Of a stretch of DNA of 64,000 bases, positions 19,772 to 28,934 are shown one piece after another. The DNA lies in contig CP021371.1 of the NCBI GenBank assembly GCA_002600635.1, positions 4,548,001-4,612,000 on the forward strand, in the 5' to 3' direction. The number at the start of each line of letters is the position of its first letter. Within the stretch, counting starts at the first letter, position 1. Below the pieces are notes generated by a model. That model was not told the origin of the DNA and ran no database searches. It worked only from the letters and a program-made list of their open reading frames with translations. Origin of the DNA: Rhizobium sp. ACO-34A (lineage in GTDB: Bacteria; Pseudomonadota; Alphaproteobacteria; Rhizobiales; Rhizobiaceae). A program made the translations under genes and the position numbers.

Positions 19772-20034
19772 GAACTGCCGTAGTCTCGACAGGCGTTCGA
19801 AAGCGCACGAGCCAAGTCGCTCCGCAAGAGGTCCGGTGAGCTGACGCCGGCCATATCGCGGTCATCGGAGGGGTAGCGAAATCCGGTTTTCTCGCTGCTT
19901 CGAATATCCCCATCAGCGAACGGTATCCGCCATATCCCGCGGATGCGTTCTTTAGCGGATTCTTTTCTTGACAATGCGCATCTGGTTTTGCAGAAAGGAG
20001 AGGCTGAAAGTCATGTTTCCCGGTCCACGAAACC

Positions 20035-20346
20035 ATGCTGGTTTGTAGCTGCAATTTCATCACTGACAAAGAGATCAGAGACGTCATCAACGAGCTCCTC
20101 GATGAGGACTGTTGGCAGCTCATCGTGCCTGCAAAGGTGTACCACGCCATGGGCAAGCGCGGCCGTTGCTGCGGCTGTTTCCCGAACGTGGTCGATATCA
20201 TCATCAAGACGACCGAGGAATACCACGCCACCCACGATACGGATGGCGTGAAGGTCTGCGACTTCATGGAACGCCTTCGCCGTTTCCATGAGGAGCAGCG
20301 GCTCGCCAATCTCGAGCGCCGCCGCAATCTCGGCAAGGTCGCGTGA
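20035..20346 (+). CDS. BFD-like [2Fe-2S] ferredoxin
   Basis: 103 residues with the bacterioferritin-associated ferredoxin arrangement: a CxC pair at the N-terminus (LVCSCNFITDKEI) and the second pair in RGRCCGCFPNVV about 40 residues later, together binding a 2Fe-2S cluster. Bfd proteins reduce bacterioferritin to release iron. Bacterioferritin is the next gene, 240 nt downstream, and appears to have its own Irr-controlled promoter. A charged C-terminal tail of about 35 residues is longer than in the E. coli protein. A TTGACA-like hexamer lies about 68 nt upstream, but its -10 is weak. Confidence 0.9.
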   Translation: MLVCSCNFITDKEIRDVINELLDEDCWQLIVPAKVYHAMGKRGRCCGCFPNVVDIIIKTTEEYHATHDTDGVKVCDFMERLRRFHEEQRLANLERRRNLGKVA

Positions 20347-20501
20347 CACCGGGCGCAATTGGACTGTAGCAGGCCCTCAAGCACCTTCCTGAAATCCCGT
20401 TTCATTTCAACGTCCGGCAAGAAATTTGCCGGCGGCCGTTATCGTTTTCAAAAACGCATTGCTGTTCTTGGATGATTATGGCAGTGTGCGCGGAAACTTG
20501 G

Positions 20502-20518
20502 ATTAGAATAATTCTAAA
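20502..20518. promoter_or_regulatory. Irr-box (iron control element) upstream of bfr
   Basis: The dyad TTAGAA-TAA-TTCTAA occupies 20503-20517 and extends by an A on the right to TTCTAAA. It closely fits the rhizobial Irr-box consensus TTTAGAA-N3-TTCTAAA. It lies 69-85 nt before bfr, where the iron-responsive regulator Irr would repress iron-storage genes when iron is scarce. Confidence 0.85.
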
Positions 20519-20586
20519 AGTTTGGCGCGAGCCGATCAACGAGCTTCGCGCCGGTCATTGCAACACAGGTAGAGGATATCACCACC

Positions 20587-21072
20587 ATGAAGGGCGATAA
20601 GAAAGTCATCGAAAGATTGAACGAGGCACTGTTCCTCGAGCTCGGCGCGGTCAACCAGTACTGGCTGCACTATCGCCTGCTGGAAGACTGGGGCTACCTG
20701 AAGCTCGCAAAGAAGGAACGCGCCGAATCGATCGAGGAAATGCAGCACGCCGACAAGCTGGTTGCCCGCATCATCTTCCTCGAAGGCCATCCGAACCTGC
20801 AGACGCTCGCACCGCTGCGCATCGGCCAGAACGTCAAGGAAGTTCTCGAAGCCGACCTCGCCGGCGAATACGACGCCCGCACCTCCTACAAGAAGTCCCG
20901 CGACATCTGTTATGAGGCCGGCGACTACGTCTCGATGAAACTGTTCGAGACCCTGCTCGCCGACGAAGAAGGCCATATCGACTTCCTCGAAACCCAGCTT
21001 GAGCTGCTCTCCAAGATCGGCGAACAGAAGTACGGCCAGCTCAACGCAGCTTCCGCCGACGAAGCCGAATAA
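20587..21072 (+). CDS. bfr: bacterioferritin
   Basis: A 161-residue four-helix-bundle iron-storage protein forming 24-mers with haem at dimer interfaces. The haem-ligand Met52 and the di-iron ferroxidase ligands Glu18, Glu51, His54, Glu94, Glu127 and His130 are all present in the expected positions (for example EEMQHADKL). It follows the Bfd-like ferredoxin and is followed by a strong terminator. The Irr-box at 20502-20518 indicates iron control. No truncation or odd residues are seen. Confidence 0.97.
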   Translation: MKGDKKVIERLNEALFLELGAVNQYWLHYRLLEDWGYLKLAKKERAESIEEMQHADKLVARIIFLEGHPNLQTLAPLRIGQNVKEVLEADLAGEYDARTSYKKSRDICYEAGDYVSMKLFETLLADEEGHIDFLETQLELLSKIGEQKYGQLNAASADEAE

Positions 21073-21100
21073 CAGCAGACCCAAAGCCAGTTTGCATATG

Positions 21101-21140
21101 AAAAGGCCGGCGATCTCAACGATCGCCGGCCTTTTATTTT
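21101..21140 (+). terminator. rho-independent terminator after bfr
   Basis: A perfect 15-bp stem (21101-21115 with 21121-21135) around the loop TCAAC, followed by ATTTT. It lies 28 nt after the bfr stop. Confidence 0.95.
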
Positions 21141-21198
21141 GACGCATGCCGTGACCGCAAAGCCACTGCACGCTTTTGCCGGAATTGCTTTATCCCGA

Positions 21199-21725
21199 TC
21201 AGGCGGGAACGCCGGCCAGATGCGAGAATTCCGCCACGACCTCGTCATAGACCTTGCGCTTGAAGGGAACGATCATCTCCGGAAGCTCGACCATCGGCTT
21301 CCATGCCCAGGCGTCGAATTCGGCGGTATGTCCGCCCGGCGGCGGCGAGATGGCGATCTCGTCCTCGCTGCCTTCGAAGCGGAAAGCGAACCAGCGCTGC
21401 GTCTGGCCGCGATACTTGCCCCTGAGGCCGATGCCGATCAACGCGGGGGAAGGTCGTAATTGATCCAGCGTCCGGCCTCGGCAAGCAGCGACACGCTCTT
21501 CATGCCGGTTTCCTCGTACAGCTCGCGGATCGCGGCCGCATACGGCTCCTCGCCCTTGTCGATACCGCCCTGCGGCATCTGCCAGAGCATCGGCGAGCCG
21601 TCATATTCCGAATTGCCTTCAGGTATCCGACGGCCTGCCCAGACAAGGCCGGCGCTGTTCAGCACCATGACGCCGACGCAGGGACGATAAGGCAGGTCTT
21701 CAGCTTTGATCTTGGGCTCGCTCAT
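21199..21725 (-). pseudogene. rppH: RNA pyrophosphohydrolase (Nudix), frameshifted
   Basis: RppH removes pyrophosphate from the 5' end of mRNAs and starts their decay. The first 95 codons (21725-21438) carry the Nudix box [20 protein letters not shown] and run to WINYDLPP, where the frame breaks and stops. The rest of the family sequence ([21 protein letters not shown] to the end) continues in another frame, 21441-21199. Restoring one C in the five-C run at about 21445-21449 reconnects both halves into a normal protein of about 175 residues. Either a genuine mutation or a homopolymer sequencing error; the otherwise perfect conservation favours the latter. Confidence 0.88.
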
Positions 21726-21746
21726 GGCTCTCGTTTCATCCTCTGA

Positions 21747-22925
21747 TTATTCCCCGTCGGTCGCGAATGCGGACACGCCGACGATTTCGATGCCACGGCC
21801 CGAGGCCTCCTTCGCCCATTCCCGGATCGCGAGGATCGTTTCGTCGAAGGCGGAGGCCGTGCCGATAGCGCCGCCGCTGCGTCGGGCGATGCGTTCCAGT
21901 TCGTCCAGCTTGTCGAGAATGGCGCGTCGGTCGAGCTGGCCGTCGAGCAGCAGATTGCCATAGGCCTGCGGCATGCCGATCGCCTTGGCGAAATCACCGC
22001 TCATCGAACGCGCGGTGGACCCGTCGTCCAGAAATAGAAGGCCCCGCTTGCCGATATCGCGCATCACCGGCTCCAGCGCATCGCCGTCGGCGAGGAAGCG
22101 GCCACCCATGTAATTCATGATGCCCGTGTAATTTGTCATCCGGGCCATGGCTTCATGCAGGTTCTTCAGATTTTCATCGGCAGGCCTGCCCGTCAGCAGC
22201 GTACCGCGCCCGGGATCGTTCGCCGGATAATCCATCGGCTCCAGCGGCACCTGCAGCAGGACTTCATGACCCTTGCGGCGCGCTTCCTGCATCCACCGCG
22301 TCAGACTGTTTCCCGTCGAGGCGAAGGCAAGCGTGACCTCCGGAGGCAGCTCCCTGACGGCTTTCTGGCTGCCGGTCTGGCTGAGCCCGATGCCGCCGAC
22401 GACGATGGCGATACGTGTACCGCGCGCACCCGACCATGGCCGGGCATAGAGATCGACGGGCCGCAACCCATCCGGCCCGATCACCGGAATACGGCCCTCT
22501 GGCGTATCCTCCAGCAGGTTCTCGTCGGGGAGTGAGGCCATGCGCGGATCCTGGCCAACATCCTGCGCGCTGATCAGGGCGGGGCCTTTGCCATCCCGAG
22601 CCTTGGGCGAGTATTTCGTCACCACCGAACCATCATCCGTCACGGTGCGCTCGACATTGGCGCCGGAACGCGGCCGGCTTGCCTCCATTCCGCTGCCAGA
22701 ATCCGGCTTCGGCGCAGCCACTTCCGCCGATGCGGCATCAGTCGTCTCCGGCTGATCCGTCAGCTGCAACGCAGTGAGCGGCAGGGGCATGAATGTCGAA
22801 TAGGAGGAAAGCCCGAGGAGGCCGATAACGACGAGACCGCCCGCAAGCGAACTCAACGGAATCCGACGGCGGGCGCCACGGTCCTTGCGGCTCTGACCGA
22901 GTGGTGCGTGCAGGTCGGCGCTCAA
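21747..22925 (-). CDS. divergent polysaccharide deacetylase family protein
   Basis: 392 residues with one N-terminal membrane anchor (about 25-45, LSSLAGGLVVIGLLGLSS), a low-complexity linker of about 100 residues, and a C-terminal divergent polysaccharide deacetylase domain (PF04748, YibQ-like; ARGTRIAIVVGGIGLSQTGS, YTGIMNYMGGRFLAD, RGLLFLDDGSTARS). Members sit in the periplasm, and many lack the metal triad of true NodB deacetylases, so the catalytic activity is unsettled. The gene is third in the order envC-ctpA-this gene, a conserved alphaproteobacterial grouping that points to a cell-wall role at division. Confidence 0.88.
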   Translation of the reverse strand: MSADLHAPLGQSRKDRGARRRIPLSSLAGGLVVIGLLGLSSYSTFMPLPLTALQLTDQPETTDAASAEVAAPKPDSGSGMEASRPRSGANVERTVTDDGSVVTKYSPKARDGKGPALISAQDVGQDPRMASLPDENLLEDTPEGRIPVIGPDGLRPVDLYARPWSGARGTRIAIVVGGIGLSQTGSQKAVRELPPEVTLAFASTGNSLTRWMQEARRKGHEVLLQVPLEPMDYPANDPGRGTLLTGRPADENLKNLHEAMARMTNYTGIMNYMGGRFLADGDALEPVMRDIGKRGLLFLDDGSTARSMSGDFAKAIGMPQAYGNLLLDGQLDRRAILDKLDELERIARRSGGAIGTASAFDETILAIREWAKEASGRGIEIVGVSAFATDGE

Positions 22926-22989
22926 GGTATAATCCGCTCCCGGGTCGCAGATGCGTTCGGGCGCCGGATTGCTCCGGCGCCCTTGGCGT

Positions 22990-24312
22990 TTACTTCGAAA
23001 CGACGGCCTTCTGCGGATCCGGCGGGAATGACGGATCCGTCTTCACGCCGCGCAGGAGATCGAGCGCGTAGTTGAGCTGGATGTCGTCCTTGGCTTCCGG
23101 CGGAACGTAGGCGGAAGAGCCGGAGCCCTCCTCGTTCTCGTTCTGACCCTTGATGTGACCCGGCAGGGCGGATTCGCCTTCCGAACGAACCTTGCCCTGA
23201 AGTTCGGGCGGCAGCGGCTGTTCGACCTTGACGTCCGGCTCGATGCCGGTGCCCTGGATCGACTTGCCCGATGGCGTGTAATAAAGCGCCGTGGTCAGGC
23301 GCAGGGCACCCTTGTCTCCCATCGGAATGATGGTCTGCACGGAGCCCTTGCCGAACGAACGCGTGCCGAGCACGGTCGCGCGCTTGAGATCCTGTAGCGC
23401 ACCGGCGACGATTTCCGAGGCCGAGGCCGAACCACCATTGACGAGAACGATCAGCGGCTTGCCATCGGTCAGGTCGCCGGCGCTGGCGTTGAAGCGGCGG
23501 GTATCTTCCGGATCGCGCGAGCGCGTGGAAACCACTTCGCCACGTTCGAGGAAGGCGTCCGACACATAGATCGCCTGGTCGAGCAAACCGCCCGGGTTGA
23601 GGCGGAGGTCGAGAACAAAGCCCTTCAGCTTGTCAGCCGGGACTTCCTTCTTGATCTTGGTGATGGCGGCTTCGAGGTCGTCATAGGTCTTCTCGGTGAA
23701 CGAGATCACCCGGAGATAACCGACATCGCCTTCGACGCGCGACTTGACCGCACGGATCGGGATGATTTCGCGCACGACGCTAAGCTCGATCGGCTTGTCA
23801 GCGCCCTTGCGCAGGATGGTGAGCTTGATCGGGGTATTGACCGGGCCGCGCATCTTGTCGACGGCCTCTTCCAGCTTCAGGCCGCGTACGGACTCGCCGT
23901 TGATATCGGAGATGAAATCGCCAGCGAGAATGCCGGCCTTGGCACCGGGCGTGTCGTCGATCGGCGTGATGACCTTGACCATCTCGTCTTCCATCGTCAC
24001 TTCGATGCCGATGCCGCCGAACTCGCCCTTGGTCTGGGTCTGCATGTCGGCCGCGTCCTTGGCATTCATGTAGACCGAATGCGGGTCGAGCGAAGTCAGC
24101 ATGCCGTTGATGGCGTTTTCGACCAGCTTTTCCTCATCCGGCGGCGTGACGTACTGGGCACGCACACGTTCGAAGACGTCGCCGAAGATCGACAGTTCCT
24201 TGTAGGTCGAGGCTCCCGCTGCCTGAGCAGGAATACCGGCCGAATAAAGAACGCTCATCGCAGTCGCACCCATCAGTGCACCGACGAGAACAAGAGAGAC
24301 CCTACGTACCAT
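22990..24312 (-). CDS. ctpA: carboxyl-terminal processing protease, S41 family
   Basis: A periplasmic serine protease of 440 residues. A signal anchor (VRRVSLVLVGALMGATAMS) is followed by a PDZ domain (about 90-180, VKVITPIDDTPGAKAGILAG) and the S41 core with the catalytic Ser in GGSASASEIVAGAL and Lys in RSFGKGSVQ. It trims proteins at the C-terminus and in related bacteria acts on cell-wall hydrolase regulators. I start at the ATG at 24312, preceded by AAAGG, although the frame is open to 24387; this gives the normal rhizobial length and overlaps the envC stop by 11 nt, so the genes are coupled. Confidence 0.95.
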   Translation of the reverse strand: MVRRVSLVLVGALMGATAMSVLYSAGIPAQAAGASTYKELSIFGDVFERVRAQYVTPPDEEKLVENAINGMLTSLDPHSVYMNAKDAADMQTQTKGEFGGIGIEVTMEDEMVKVITPIDDTPGAKAGILAGDFISDINGESVRGLKLEEAVDKMRGPVNTPIKLTILRKGADKPIELSVVREIIPIRAVKSRVEGDVGYLRVISFTEKTYDDLEAAITKIKKEVPADKLKGFVLDLRLNPGGLLDQAIYVSDAFLERGEVVSTRSRDPEDTRRFNASAGDLTDGKPLIVLVNGGSASASEIVAGALQDLKRATVLGTRSFGKGSVQTIIPMGDKGALRLTTALYYTPSGKSIQGTGIEPDVKVEQPLPPELQGKVRSEGESALPGHIKGQNENEEGSGSSAYVPPEAKDDIQLNYALDLLRGVKTDPSFPPDPQKAVVSK

Positions 24313-25777
24313 TATCAGCCTTTCCAGAATCGCTCCCTGCCCACCACGGACGGGAATCAACCGGTTTTCCATCTTTGCGAAACTCAATGTAAAGGGTCGG
24401 ACGATCGGTTTCCAGCGCCAAACCCGTCGCGCTCGCCACTCTTTTTTCTCCCATCACCGCCAGCGGCTCGCCCGAAAGCACGAACTTGCCCTGGCTGGTG
24501 CTGATCCTGTCCATGCCCGAGAGAACGACATGATAACCGTCACCGGTATTGAGGATCACCATCTGTCCGTAACTGCGGAATTCCCCCGCGAAAACCACCC
24601 AGGCATCGGCGGGCGCCGTCACAAGCGCACCGGCAGATGCCGCGATCACCATGCCCCTGGCCGGGTGCCCCGTGCCGTCGGGATCGCCGAACTGGCGCAG
24701 GATATCGCCAGCCACGGGCAGTTCCAGTTTCTGCTTCAGTTCCGAGAACGGATATGCGGGCGCAATGCGGTTTTTATCAGGCAATGTGGAGAGCGCCAGC
24801 TCCCGTGCTTTCTGCTTTTGTTCCTCGGTCTGCTGACGTCGTTTCTCTTCTTCCGCACGCGCCGCTTCCGCCGCCTCGCGCACTGACGATATCTCGCTTT
24901 CGAGCGAAGCAATCAGGCCTTCCATGGTCGAGGCGCGCTCGGCAAGCTCTTCCGACCGGCGCCGTTCGGCGTCCAGTTCCTCGGCATTCTGCTTCGAAAT
25001 CCGGTCGTTTTCGACGAGCAGCAGATCCATCCGCCGCTCTTCCTCCTGCCGGCTTTGCATGGTCGCAACGAGGTTCGTCATCTCCTTCTGGCCTTCGTCA
25101 CGCAGCCGCAGGAGCTCCTGAAGATCCGCGGCAAGCCGGTCCGTCTCCTTGCGAACACCGGGAACGACCGCCCCGAGCAGGATCGCCGTGCGCACCGAGG
25201 CCAACGCATCGTCCGGGCTGACCAGAAGAGCGGGCGGCGGATTGCGACCCATGCGCTGCAGCGCCGCCAGAACCTCCGCGAGAACCGCGCGTCTTTCCTT
25301 GAACGAATGACGGATCTTGTCTTCGCGAACCCCGAGATCGGCAAGTTTGCGTTCGCCCTCGGTCATCTTCCGCTCGAGATCCTTGCGCCGCGAGGCGGAT
25401 TCGATCAGCGCCGATTTCAGGCTCTCGGAAGTCTTTGCAATGGCGGCGGTGCTCTGCCGCAGGTTTTCGGACTTCTCCTCCGAAAGCTGCATGCTGCGGG
25501 AAAGCTCCTGCAACTCGCGCCCGATCTGGTCCCGTTTCAGGCGCAACGCCTGCGCAGCATCATCCGCTCCGGATTCTGGAGCCGGATTTGCGGCGGCTGC
25601 AACGCCGGGCGTTGCGGGGGATGCTGCAGCGGAGGCAGCCGGATCTGCAGGTTCGGTCGGCTCCTGAGCCCTTGCCGGCGGCAGCGCATGGCCGACCATG
25701 ACCGCCGCAAGCACCAGCGCTCCGCCCGCGCCGGCACGCAGGGCGCGGCGTCCGGACGTCGTCACGGCTTTTCGCAT
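24302..25777 (-). CDS. murein hydrolase activator, EnvC family
   Basis: About 491 residues: signal peptide ending near ARAQEP, a long coiled coil rich in Arg, Glu and Lys (about 85-340), and a C-terminal LytM/M23 peptidase-like domain (about 380-480, PARGMVIAASAGALVTAPADAWV). EnvC proteins are usually catalytically dead LytM factors that activate amidases at the division septum; the zinc ligands here look incomplete, consistent with that. An in-frame TTG at 25801 is an alternative start. It lies between rlmH and ctpA and is probably co-transcribed with both. Confidence 0.88.
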   Translation of the reverse strand: MRKAVTTSGRRALRAGAGGALVLAAVMVGHALPPARAQEPTEPADPAASAAASPATPGVAAAANPAPESGADDAAQALRLKRDQIGRELQELSRSMQLSEEKSENLRQSTAAIAKTSESLKSALIESASRRKDLERKMTEGERKLADLGVREDKIRHSFKERRAVLAEVLAALQRMGRNPPPALLVSPDDALASVRTAILLGAVVPGVRKETDRLAADLQELLRLRDEGQKEMTNLVATMQSRQEEERRMDLLLVENDRISKQNAEELDAERRRSEELAERASTMEGLIASLESEISSVREAAEAARAEEEKRRQQTEEQKQKARELALSTLPDKNRIAPAYPFSELKQKLELPVAGDILRQFGDPDGTGHPARGMVIAASAGALVTAPADAWVVFAGEFRSYGQMVILNTGDGYHVVLSGMDRISTSQGKFVLSGEPLAVMGEKRVASATGLALETDRPTLYIEFRKDGKPVDSRPWWAGSDSGKADNGT

Positions 25778-25877
25778 GAATGGTCGTTTGTCTTGTCGCA
25801 AGGGACTTTCCCGGTTCGCCGCGGAAATTACGCTGATTTGCCTTCAGGCGCAAAGCGCCATGCGGCAACCGGCGGGA

Positions 25878-26360
25878 TCAGACCCGGTGATAGGGATGAC
25901 CGGAAAGAATGGTGACGGCCCGGTAGAGCTGTTCGGCGATCAGGATTCGTACCAGCTGGTGCGGCCAGGTCAGCCTTCCGAGGTTGAGAACGACCTTCGC
26001 CCGCTCCCGAAGGTCCGGATCGACGCCATCCGCGCCGCCGATCACGATTGCGAGATCACGCTGGCCCCGGTCGCGATGTTCGCCAAGCAACGTTGCGAAT
26101 TCCTCGCTGTCGAGCGCCTTGCCACGCTCGTCGAGCACAACGATCATCGCGCCGTCCGGTATGCTTTTCAGCAGTTCGGCGGCTTCTTCACGCTTGCGCG
26201 TCTGCGCGTTTCCCGCGCGGCTTTCGGTGAGTTCGACCATGCGGGAAAGCTCGAGGCCGCTTGGCGGTCCTGCCTTGGCAAACCGGTCCAGATAACGGGA
26301 CGCAAGCTCCTTCTCCGGTCCGGATTTCAGCCGGCCCACGGCATAGATGCCAATTCGCAT
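25878..26360 (-). CDS. rlmH: 23S rRNA (pseudouridine-1915-N3) methyltransferase
   Basis: A 160-residue SPOUT-class methyltransferase modifying pseudouridine 1915 in helix 69 of 23S rRNA. Family motifs include the opening MRIGIYAVGRLKSGPE, the cofactor knot loop IVIGGADGVDPDLRERA, and the C-terminal LTWPHQLVRILIAEQLYRA with the final HPYHR. The ATG at 26360 gives the conserved N-terminus; the open frame upstream (to 26393) has no family similarity. It follows rsfS, a common pairing in bacteria. Confidence 0.96.
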   Translation of the reverse strand: MRIGIYAVGRLKSGPEKELASRYLDRFAKAGPPSGLELSRMVELTESRAGNAQTRKREEAAELLKSIPDGAMIVVLDERGKALDSEEFATLLGEHRDRGQRDLAIVIGGADGVDPDLRERAKVVLNLGRLTWPHQLVRILIAEQLYRAVTILSGHPYHRV

Positions 26361-26475
26361 GTCGCACTCCATCCATTTCGGCCGCAAAACCAAGTCCGCA
26401 GCGATAACACGGATCGCTGCATCGCTCGGCTTGTCTCACTGCCGGGTGAGCGGCAGCCGGCCGACAGTCGATGGC

Positions 26476-26910
26476 TTAGTGCAGCCGCCCTTCCTCGATA
26501 TCCGGAGCCGCCCACATTCTTTCGATGTTGTAGAACTCGCGGATTTCAGGACGGAACACATGCACGATCACGTCACCGGTGTCTATCAGCACCCAGTCGC
26601 CTGTTTCCAGTCCCTCGACACGGGCGGAGCGGAAGCCCTCGTCCTTGAGGTCGGACATCAGATGCTCGCTGATAGCGGTCACATGCCGGTTCGAACGCCC
26701 GGAGACAACGACCATGTAGTCGCCCAGCGCGGATTTTCCGGCAATGTTGATGGTAACGATATCTTCTGCCTTGGAGTCCTCGAGGCTTGCGAGGACCAGC
26801 TCAAGCTCGCGGGCTGCGGCATCGGCGCCACGTTCCGGGCTTTTGGGAAGGACGACAGGCATCTTTCCATTGGTGTGTACTGTTGTCAGAGTTTTTCCTT
26901 TCCTTGGCAT
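26476..26910 (-). CDS. rsfS: ribosomal silencing factor RsfS
   Basis: RsfS binds ribosomal protein L14 and blocks subunit joining during starvation. The 144-residue protein contains the family core LVLASLEDSKAEDIVTINIA, the MVVVSGRSNRHVTAIS segment and the C-terminal DVIVHVFRPEIREFYNIE. I take the ATG at 26910; the first 20 or so residues are not conserved, and a non-ATG start near 26889, just after an AGGAAAGGA stretch, is possible. It lies between nadD and rlmH on the same strand. Confidence 0.95.
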   Translation of the reverse strand: MPRKGKTLTTVHTNGKMPVVLPKSPERGADAAARELELVLASLEDSKAEDIVTINIAGKSALGDYMVVVSGRSNRHVTAISEHLMSDLKDEGFRSARVEGLETGDWVLIDTGDVIVHVFRPEIREFYNIERMWAAPDIEEGRLH

Positions 26911-27023
26911 AACAGAACAGCACTGCGGCGATTCCCTCGTTATGGGATCGCTCATAGAAGGTGGCACCGTTCCGTTAATCTTTCAAGAGAGCCCGAATTG
27001 GCTATGTGGATAGCGCGGAGGCG

Positions 27024-27608
27024 TCATTCGGCAGCCTCCCTGAGCGCGGTCGAGCTCAGTGGCGAACGAGGTCCGTGGATGAAGGTCCATGCCGGAGCCT
27101 TCTTCTTCCACAATACGCCGGCATCGTCCTCATCGATGCGGGCGTAATCGAAGGCATGCGCCATTTTCGACGAGAGATAGGAAAGCGTAGACCCCGGCCG
27201 GTCGATCACCGCGATGGGGAAGGTCTCCGCGATCCGCCGCCATTGCTGCCACTTGTGGAACGACCTGAGATTGTCCGCGCCCATGATCCAGATGAAGCGC
27301 GCATGTGGGTTGCGCGCCTTCACATAGTCGAGCGTCCGTGCCGTGTAGCTGGTGCCGAGCGTCCGCTCGAATGCGGTCACCTTGATGCGCGGGTCCGTGG
27401 CGATCTCCTCGCATTTCGCCAGCCTTTCGGAGAGCGGCGCGAGATTGTTATGGTTCTTCAGAGGATTGCCCGGCGTCACGATCCACCAGAGCTGGTCGAG
27501 ACCGAGACGCCTGATCGCAATCTCGGCCACCAGCGTGTGCCCCTCATGCGGCGGATTGAAAGACCCGCCGAACAGGCCGATCACCATGCCGCGCTCGGTA
27601 TGCGGCAT
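27024..27608 (-). CDS. nadD: nicotinate-nucleotide adenylyltransferase
   Basis: A 194-residue enzyme adenylating nicotinate mononucleotide in NAD synthesis. It has the nucleotidyltransferase signature [16 protein letters not shown] (HxGH) at the N-terminus and the SSTALR motif near the end. ATG 27608 ([12 protein letters not shown]) is preferred over the internal ATG at 27587 because related rhizobial proteins begin with a similar extension. Because of the proA frameshift, the raw reading frame runs from proA straight into nadD; this apparent fusion is an artefact, not a bifunctional enzyme. Confidence 0.95.
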   Translation of the reverse strand: MPHTERGMVIGLFGGSFNPPHEGHTLVAEIAIRRLGLDQLWWIVTPGNPLKNHNNLAPLSERLAKCEEIATDPRIKVTAFERTLGTSYTARTLDYVKARNPHARFIWIMGADNLRSFHKWQQWRRIAETFPIAVIDRPGSTLSYLSSKMAHAFDYARIDEDDAGVLWKKKAPAWTFIHGPRSPLSSTALREAAE

Positions 27609-27648
27609 GTATCGGTACCGGTAGGCAATCGGGTCTTTCGCCGTCACG

Positions 27649-28934
27649 TCAGGGCCGCACCTGTCCGGTGCCACGCACGCGGTATTTGAAGGAGGTAAGC
27701 TGCTCCACACCGACCGGACCACGCGCATGCATCTTGCCGGTGGCAATGCCGATTTCGGCCCCATGCCGAATTCGCCGCCATCGGCGAACTGGGTGGAAGC
27801 GTTATGCAGCAGGATCGCGGAATCGATCTCGTTGAAGAAGCGCTCGACGACCTCGGGATTTTCAGCAAGCACTGCTTCCGTATGGTTCGACGAATAACGG
27901 TTGATGTGGTCGATCGCACCGGACACGCCATCGACGATCGCAACGGAAATGATCGCATCGAGATATTCGGTGCGCCAGTCTTCTTCCGTCGCAGCCTTGA
28001 AGCCGGGATGAACCTTGAGCACCGTGGCCGAAGCGCGGATTTCACAGCCCGCTTCCGTCAGCGCCTCGAGAAGCGGCATCAGATGCGTGCCGATCGCCGC
28101 GCTGTCGACCAGCAGGGTTTCGGCCGAACCGCAGATGCCGGTGCGGCGCATTTTGGAATTGACCACGATTTTCCTGGCCATTTCGAGATCGGCCGAAGCG
28201 TCCACATAGATATGGCAAAGGCCTTCCAGATGGGCGAAGACCGGCACACGCGCCTCCGACTGGACACGGGCGACGAGGCTTTTGCCGCCACGCGGCACGA
28301 TCACGTCGATTGCTCCGCCAAGACCCGTCAGCATGGCGCCGACCGCGGCACGATCCGTGACAGGAACGAGCTGGATGGCGTCGGCCGGCAGGCCCGCCTT
28401 TTCCAGACCCTTCACAAGGCAGGCGTGGATAGCACGCGAGGAATGGACCGAATCCGAACCGCCGCGCAGGATGACGGCGTTGCCGGCCTTCAGGCACAGC
28501 GCCCCGGCATCAGCCGTCACGTTCGGGCGGCTCTCATAGATCACGCCGATCACCCCGAGCGGTGTGCGCACGCGTTCGATCTTGAGACCGTTCGGACGCT
28601 CCCAGGCGGCAATAACCTCGCCGACGGGATCCTTCAGCTCCGCGACTTCGCGAATACCCTTGGCAATCGCCGCGACCCGGCCGGAATCGAGCGTCAGGCG
28701 ATCCATGAAGGAGCCTGTCAGGCCAGACGCCTTGCCGTTTGCGACATCCATGGCATTGGCGGCAAGGATCGCCTCCTCGGCAGCCAGGATCGCATCGGCC
28801 ATGGCGACAAGCGCCGCATTCTTCTGCTCGGTTGGGGCAATCGCCAACGGTCGGGCAGCAGCGCGGGCGCTGCGGCCGATATCGAGCATGAGGGCGTCGA
28901 TGTCCGTGTGGTTGGCTTTTGCCTTGTCAAGCAT
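27649..28934 (-). pseudogene. proA: gamma-glutamyl phosphate reductase, frameshifted near the C-terminus
   Basis: ProA makes glutamate-5-semialdehyde for proline synthesis. Most of the protein is normal, including the catalytic cysteine segment [15 protein letters not shown]. After [11 protein letters not shown] the frame shifts, and the conserved ending ([20 protein letters not shown] to a stop at 27649) continues in the next frame. The break is a run of four G on the coding strand (27759-27762) where five would restore a 428-residue protein. Since proA is needed for proline prototrophy and a second homopolymer slip occurs in rppH, a sequencing or assembly error is likely. The start at 28934 overlaps the end of proB. 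Confidence 0.88.

Noticed and set aside
19950..19975. Possible second Irr-box upstream of the Bfd-like gene
   Set aside because: The TTTAG and TTCT parts are out of register by one base and the right half lacks AAA.
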